The position numbers and the translations under genes are program-made. The notes beneath the pieces are model-generated. The model had not been told where the DNA came from and made no database searches. It worked only from the letters and a program-made list of their open reading frames with translations. This document shows positions 5,963 to 9,077 of a stretch of 9,077 nucleotides of DNA, one piece after another (within the stretch, counting starts at the first letter, position 1; every line of letters begins with the position of its first letter). Source of the stretch: Deltaproteobacteria bacterium (GTDB taxonomy: Bacteria; Desulfobacterota; Desulfarculia; Adiutricales; Adiutricaceae); contig JAITQT010000511.1 of NCBI GenBank assembly GCA_031288745.1, positions 1 to 9,077 on the forward strand, given 5' to 3'.

Positions 5963-6868
5963 CTACTCATTTTCCTTAAAACGCCAAAGAGGATTGTACT
6001 CAAAGAGCCTCGAGGGCCTAAATTGCTTTAAGCCCAAAAATCTATCGGTCGGCTTAAGTTTAGGGGCGATTTTTCTCCTAAAGGCTGGGGCTAACAATTT
6101 TCTATCCAATATCAATTCCAAAGAACTTTGAAGGAAACTTAAGGTAAAGCGTTCGGGAGCTAAATTAAAGATTAGATCCTCTTCTTCAGCCGCTTTTTGG
6201 AGCCTTAAGAGCGATTCAACCACAGCCGGGCAACAATCAAGCGGGAGGTCCGCATTGTCAGCGGCTTTCCACCTATTCTCTTTTAACCGGCCTTGGCTGA
6301 CTGTCTGTTTAATTAAGGGCAAGACTAGTTTTACCTCAGGGCCAGAGAGTTCTATTTTAGACTCGCCTTGCTCAAAGCCAAACGAAAACCAGACCCCGTA
6401 TTCGTTTTCTAACCCTTCAATAGACTTTCGGTTAAGATCGACTAAAACCAGGTAATGACAACGCACCTCGATTTTTTCCTTTCCCTCTCCCAAAGGCCTA
6501 TAGGCGCTTAGCTGCTCAATATAATTGGGTTCTATGCCCGTGGTTACGCGAGCCGCCCTATGAGCCGCCTCGTCTAAACTCTCACCCCCAAAAACCCTCT
6601 CGAGCGGAAGGCCCCAACCGCTTGGCCCCATCTGAGTCTCGCCGCGACTTAAAAAAAGTTTAAGACAGGGAGCATCAGGCTTTTTATTCTTCTGGCCCAC
6701 CTCTTCTGAGACCAAAGCCCAAATAGTTAGGGCCACGCTGGCGTTAGTTTCGGGCCAGGGGCCTAAGGCGGTGGAGGGCGGCTCAATTTGGCCTAAATCC
6801 TGGCTAGAATGGTTGTCTAGCCCAGCCGATATTGGCGAGCCGATAAAGCCTTTTTTAAAAATTGACAT
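5963..6868 (-). CDS. NrtR-like protein: degenerate Nudix domain with C-terminal winged helix
   Basis: The 301-residue product has the two-part layout of NrtR-type regulators, in which a Nudix fold senses ADP-ribose-type nucleotides and a winged helix binds DNA, usually controlling NAD metabolism. The Nudix part starts near residue 44 (VALTIWALV), with LKLFLSRGE at 69-77 and GWGLPLERVFGGESLDEAAH at 84-103. The catalytic motif REUxEE is replaced by RAARVT (104-109), so all catalytic glutamates are missing and hydrolysis is unlikely. Residues 236-291 (PERFTLSFLQ, then FRRKIAPKLK, then FRPSRLFEY) match the NrtR C-terminal domain in character. An extra N-terminal segment of about 40 residues is unusual. 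The ATG at 6868 has GGAGGT nine bases upstream. No NAD gene is next to it, so its target is unknown. A non-regulatory, inactive Nudix protein is the alternative. Confidence 0.78.
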   Translation of the reverse strand: MSIFKKGFIGSPISAGLDNHSSQDLGQIEPPSTALGPWPETNASVALTIWALVSEEVGQKNKKPDAPCLKLFLSRGETQMGPSGWGLPLERVFGGESLDEAAHRAARVTTGIEPNYIEQLSAYRPLGEGKEKIEVRCHYLVLVDLNRKSIEGLENEYGVWFSFGFEQGESKIELSGPEVKLVLPLIKQTVSQGRLKENRWKAADNADLPLDCCPAVVESLLRLQKAAEEEDLIFNLAPERFTLSFLQSSLELILDRKLLAPAFRRKIAPKLKPTDRFLGLKQFRPSRLFEYNPLWRFKENE

Positions 6869-6942
6869 AATCGACCAACCTCCAATAGGGGAAAAAACTG
6901 ACGAAAAGCCTAGCGGTTAATGTCTTTTATTGCTAAATAATA

Positions 6943-6971
6943 TTTCTACCAATAAATTCAGATAAAGTCAA
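6943..6971 (-). promoter_or_regulatory. Sigma-70-type promoter for the NrtR-like gene
   Basis: On the minus strand TTGACT (6971-6966) is followed after a 17-base spacer by TAGAAA (6948-6943). That is a near-consensus -35 with an acceptable -10, and would leave a leader of roughly 65-70 bases before the ATG at 6868. This is the best promoter in the window. No clear palindromic operator overlaps it. Confidence 0.55.
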
Positions 6972-7105
6972 GGGTGTGTTAGATAATTTTTTTAACTATA
7001 AAATAAATCACAAAAAAAATTAGAATTATGGACCAAGACTATAAATTAAAAAACCCGCTAGCCATTATTTTTTTCTCTAACGGCCAAGCTCATTTAGGGA
7101 GCTAT

Positions 7106-7380
7106 TCAAAGAGGTGATAAAAAGCTATAGTTTTTCATTTTTTTGATTAAATACTCGTCATGGCCTTTTGAGATATTGAAAACAGCGGATTTCAAATAAC
7201 TACGTCCGCATCTCTCGCTAATAAGTTGGCAAATTAAGACTTCTTCAACCGTCTCTACATGTAAAGGGGAGGATATCAAGATATAGCTTAGATTAACGCC
7301 CAGGGGGTTAAGAATATAAGGAGCATAGCTAAAGATAGCTTAGATATTGATTTATTTTTACCTCTATAAACTCCTTTCAA
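7106..7380 (-). pseudogene. Probable frameshifted gene for a small secreted or membrane protein
   Basis: Two overlapping minus-strand frames read as one broken gene. The first, from a TTG at 7380 (or an ATG at 7326) to a TAA at 7290-7288, encodes KSISKLSLAMLLIFLTPWAL, a basic stretch plus hydrophobic core typical of a signal peptide. AGAGG (7365-7361) and GGAG (7374-7371) lie in the start region, though no ATG follows them properly. The second frame is open from 7339 to a TGA at 7108-7106 (77 codons) and contains LHVETVEEVLICQLISERCG and YLKSAVFNISKGHDEYL. Joining them near 7290-7300 needs one frameshift. An 11-bp direct repeat, ATAGCTTAGAT at 7283-7293 and 7335-7345 (offset 52, not a multiple of 3), lies in the overlap and may mark the damage. 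No family is recognised. Confidence 0.4.
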
Positions 7381-7485
7381 TTAACTTTGTGAATAGGAGT
7401 GGGGAGGCAGTTAGGGGCCGAGAAAAGCCAAACCTAGCCAATTTTATTTTTTTAAGCTTAAACTAGAGTGAAGAAGTGATGAGGA

Positions 7486-8586
7486 TTAAACCGAAGGGGA
7501 AGGCTCTGCGCGCTGGGCGGCCAATTGACCGCAGGCAGCGTTAACGGAGAGACCTTTGGAGCGCCGGACTATGACCGTGTGAAATTTTTCAACTAAAACT
7601 TTTTTAAAAGCCTGAACCGTTTCTTCGCTTGGACGATCGAAAGGCGCTCCAGGCCAGGGATTAAAAGCGATGAGGTTTACTTTAACCTTGAGGCCGCCCA
7701 AAAATCTAGAAAAGGCCCGGGCATGGTCAAGGCAATCGTTTACGCCCTTAATGACGACGTAGGCCACCGTTATGCGCCTTCCTCCTTGTAAGGGGAAATC
7801 GGCCAAGGCCTTCTTCAATTGACTTAAGGAATAGGCCCGATTAATCGGCATTAGATAACTCCTCAAATCGTCCGTGGCCGAGCCTAAAGATACGGTCAAA
7901 CCAGCCTTTAAGTTTCCTTTTTCGGCGATTTCTTCTATCTGCGGGACTAGGCCAACGGTGGAAAGAGAGATATGGCGAGGAGAAAGAGCCATGTAGGCCG
8001 GATCGGTAAAGATTTCCAAGCTTTTTAAAACGTTCGACAAATTGTCTAAGGGCTCCCCCATACCCATGTAAACCACGTTGGTAAGCTTTAATTTAGAAAC
8101 GCCCAACAAGCTTGGGCTCATAATAAACTGGGATAAGATTTCACCTTGAGTAAGGTTTCTGATTAACCCCATGGCCCCAGTGCGGCAAAACAAACAACCC
8201 ATGCGGCAACCGACTTGGGTCGAAAGACACAGAGTCAGATGTTCGCGCTCTTGGAGAATAACGCTCTCTATTTTATTGCCATCGAAAAGCTCCCAAAGAA
8301 TTTTTATAGATCCGTCTTGGTCCCGAGCCAACTCTAGCACTTTAAGACACTGTTTAGCCGTGGTCTGAGCCTCTAAGCGACGCTTAAAAGAAGCTGAAAT
8401 ATCACTCATTTGGTTAAAATCGTCGATCCCCTTCCTAAAGATCCAACTGGCCAATTGGCGGGCTCTAAAAGGCTTTTCCCCTAAGCCTTCGACCAAGTCG
8501 TTAAGTTCGGAAAGGCTTAGATCAATTAGATTAATCTTAGAGGGGCTTTTATTACTTTCAATCAAAATCATAGTCGGAGCACTCAA
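7486..8586 (-). CDS. rlmN: 23S rRNA (adenine-2503-C2)/tRNA methyltransferase RlmN
   Basis: This radical-SAM enzyme methylates C2 of A2503 in 23S rRNA and, in some bacteria, A37 of certain tRNAs. The 366-residue length is normal. The N-terminal accessory domain includes EKPFRARQLASWIFRKG (37-53). The [4Fe-4S] motif CRMGCLFC supplies C127, C131 and C134. GMGEPLDNL (175-183) is the SAM-binding GGE-type motif, and LIAFNPWPG (305-313) is also typical. C352 in NAACGQLAAQ is the methyl-carrying cysteine near the C-terminus. All expected catalytic residues are present. The start chosen is a TTG at 8586 with AAGG six bases upstream. An ATG five codons later (8571) lacks a good ribosome binding site but is a possible alternative. 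The gene stands alone, with no ndk, dusB or gcpE neighbour. Confidence 0.95.
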   Translation of the reverse strand: MSAPTMILIESNKSPSKINLIDLSLSELNDLVEGLGEKPFRARQLASWIFRKGIDDFNQMSDISASFKRRLEAQTTAKQCLKVLELARDQDGSIKILWELFDGNKIESVILQEREHLTLCLSTQVGCRMGCLFCRTGAMGLIRNLTQGEILSQFIMSPSLLGVSKLKLTNVVYMGMGEPLDNLSNVLKSLEIFTDPAYMALSPRHISLSTVGLVPQIEEIAEKGNLKAGLTVSLGSATDDLRSYLMPINRAYSLSQLKKALADFPLQGGRRITVAYVVIKGVNDCLDHARAFSRFLGGLKVKVNLIAFNPWPGAPFDRPSEETVQAFKKVLVEKFHTVIVRRSKGLSVNAACGQLAAQRAEPSPSV

Positions 8587-8864
8587 AATAGACCTTGGAG
8601 GGCGAAGCTAAAGCCAGAATAATTTTTTTTATTAGCTTTAAGACCTTTCGACCGGACACTCTATAGGTCCTTAATGTTTAACCTAAATTCCGTATATTTT
8701 TACACCCCCAATTTTTGAGGGCTCGAGGCAGACCCCTCTCCCCGGAGGACACTCCCGCTCTTTGGGTTCCCCTGCCTATTCTCTCGGGCGCATACTTTCA
8801 GCCTCTTATCTACCGATCCCTCTCTTCCAGAGACATATAAGTCTTTAGCCTTATGGGGCCAGGG
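8587..8864. other. Gap upstream of rlmN with a GC-rich, strand-biased stretch
   Basis: No gene is assigned here. From about 8700 to 8800 the plus strand is strongly C/T-rich and the minus strand G/A-rich, unlike the other gaps. On the minus strand GGCAG and CTGCC (8778-8774 and 8732-8728) could close a stem around an inner GGAG/CTCC hairpin (8756-8745). CCCCCAA/TTGAGGG (8704-8720) forms another small stem. GGACACTC occurs at 8654-8661 and 8747-8754. The minus frame continuing from the upstream gene stays open to 8700-8702. Confidence 0.35.
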
Positions 8865-9077
8865 TCAGGAGCCGCTAATGTAAGCCATAAGGTCTTGCTC
8901 GGACAGCCCAATTTCCCCCATTATTGTCCGTTGCGTCTTTGTTAGCGGAGTAAGCAATCTTCGGTGCCCATCTTTTACGCCGATACAAATCTTTTCCATT
9001 TCTGTTATCAGTCTCGCCTTGCTCATACATTTTTTCTTCATAAACTTACCAAGCTTGACTCCAAGCTCGGAAACGAT
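8865..9077 (-). CDS. C-terminal end of a gene running off the right edge, unassigned (possibly a transposase)
   Basis: The last 70 codons of a minus-strand gene are visible, ending in a TGA at 8867-8865; its start lies beyond the window. The residues are protein-like and basic at first (KLGKFMKKKCMSKARLITEM), followed by RRLLTPLTKTQRTIMGEIGL. A tail with a T-x-LT-x-x-Q-x-x-I pattern before a final 'GLS' helix resembles the C-terminal end of some IS1634/IS4-type transposases, but this is recall from pattern and far from certain. An internal ATG (9041) could also start a shorter 58-residue protein, but no ribosome binding site supports that. Confidence 0.55.
   Translation of the reverse strand: MVSELGVKLGKFMKKKCMSKARLITEMEKICIGVKDGHRRLLTPLTKTQRTIMGEIGLSEQDLMAYISGS

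Larger units (their letters stand above)
6869..7485. other. AT-rich gap with the NrtR-like promoter and a decayed small gene
   Basis: These 617 bases lie between rlmN and the NrtR-like gene, both on the minus strand. They hold the NrtR-like promoter, a probable frameshifted small gene (7106-7380) and, after the rlmN stop, an A/T run at 7441-7453. I see no strong hairpin to terminate rlmN. The stretch 6972-7100 is very AT-rich and shows nothing coding. Confidence 0.45.

Noticed and set aside
6255..6455. Plus-strand 66-codon frame inside the NrtR-like gene
   Set aside because: It is antisense to the recognised gene, with no ribosome binding site or family match.

Overview
The window suggests an anaerobic, probably host-associated bacterium with an eroding genome. 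Four intact genes are clear, and with the partial gene at the right edge they cover only about 57-58% of the 9.08 kb. The gaps between them are 600-1000 bases long and AT-rich. A corrinoid-type methyltransferase without a pyrrolysine codon, together with an AAA-ATPase/PD-(D/E)XK protein of a family often amplified in gut and symbiotic bacteria, would fit a Desulfobacterota-like gut anaerobe or acetogen. That placement is inference; there is no rRNA or other taxonomic marker here.

Layout. 1-93 is a truncated copy of a short inverted-repeat element. 94-965 has no convincing gene, only hairpins and broken coding-like frames. 966-2621 (-) encodes an AAA-ATPase-like protein with a C-terminal nuclease-like domain. 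2622-3546 holds two or three very short minus-strand open frames with good ribosome binding sites that soon hit stops. 3547-4974 (+) is an MttB-superfamily methyltransferase followed by a strong hairpin. 4975-5962 contains a 34-codon frame, a hairpin, the complete 112-bp copy of the inverted-repeat element (5431-5542) and an unassigned 73-codon frame. 5963-6868 (-) encodes an NrtR-like protein (degenerate Nudix domain plus winged helix) with a recognisable promoter. 6869-7485 contains what looks like a frameshifted small secreted protein gene. 7486-8586 (-) is rlmN. 8865-9077 (-) is the C-terminal end of a gene that runs off the window.

The intact genes do not form an operon or a common pathway: each stands alone, with long gaps, and the methyltransferase faces the other way. 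The inverted-repeat element occurs twice in opposite orientation, flanking the block with the nuclease-like and methyltransferase genes. This is the clearest signal that the genes themselves do not explain. I see no complete defence system, CRISPR array, tRNA, rRNA or complete insertion sequence.
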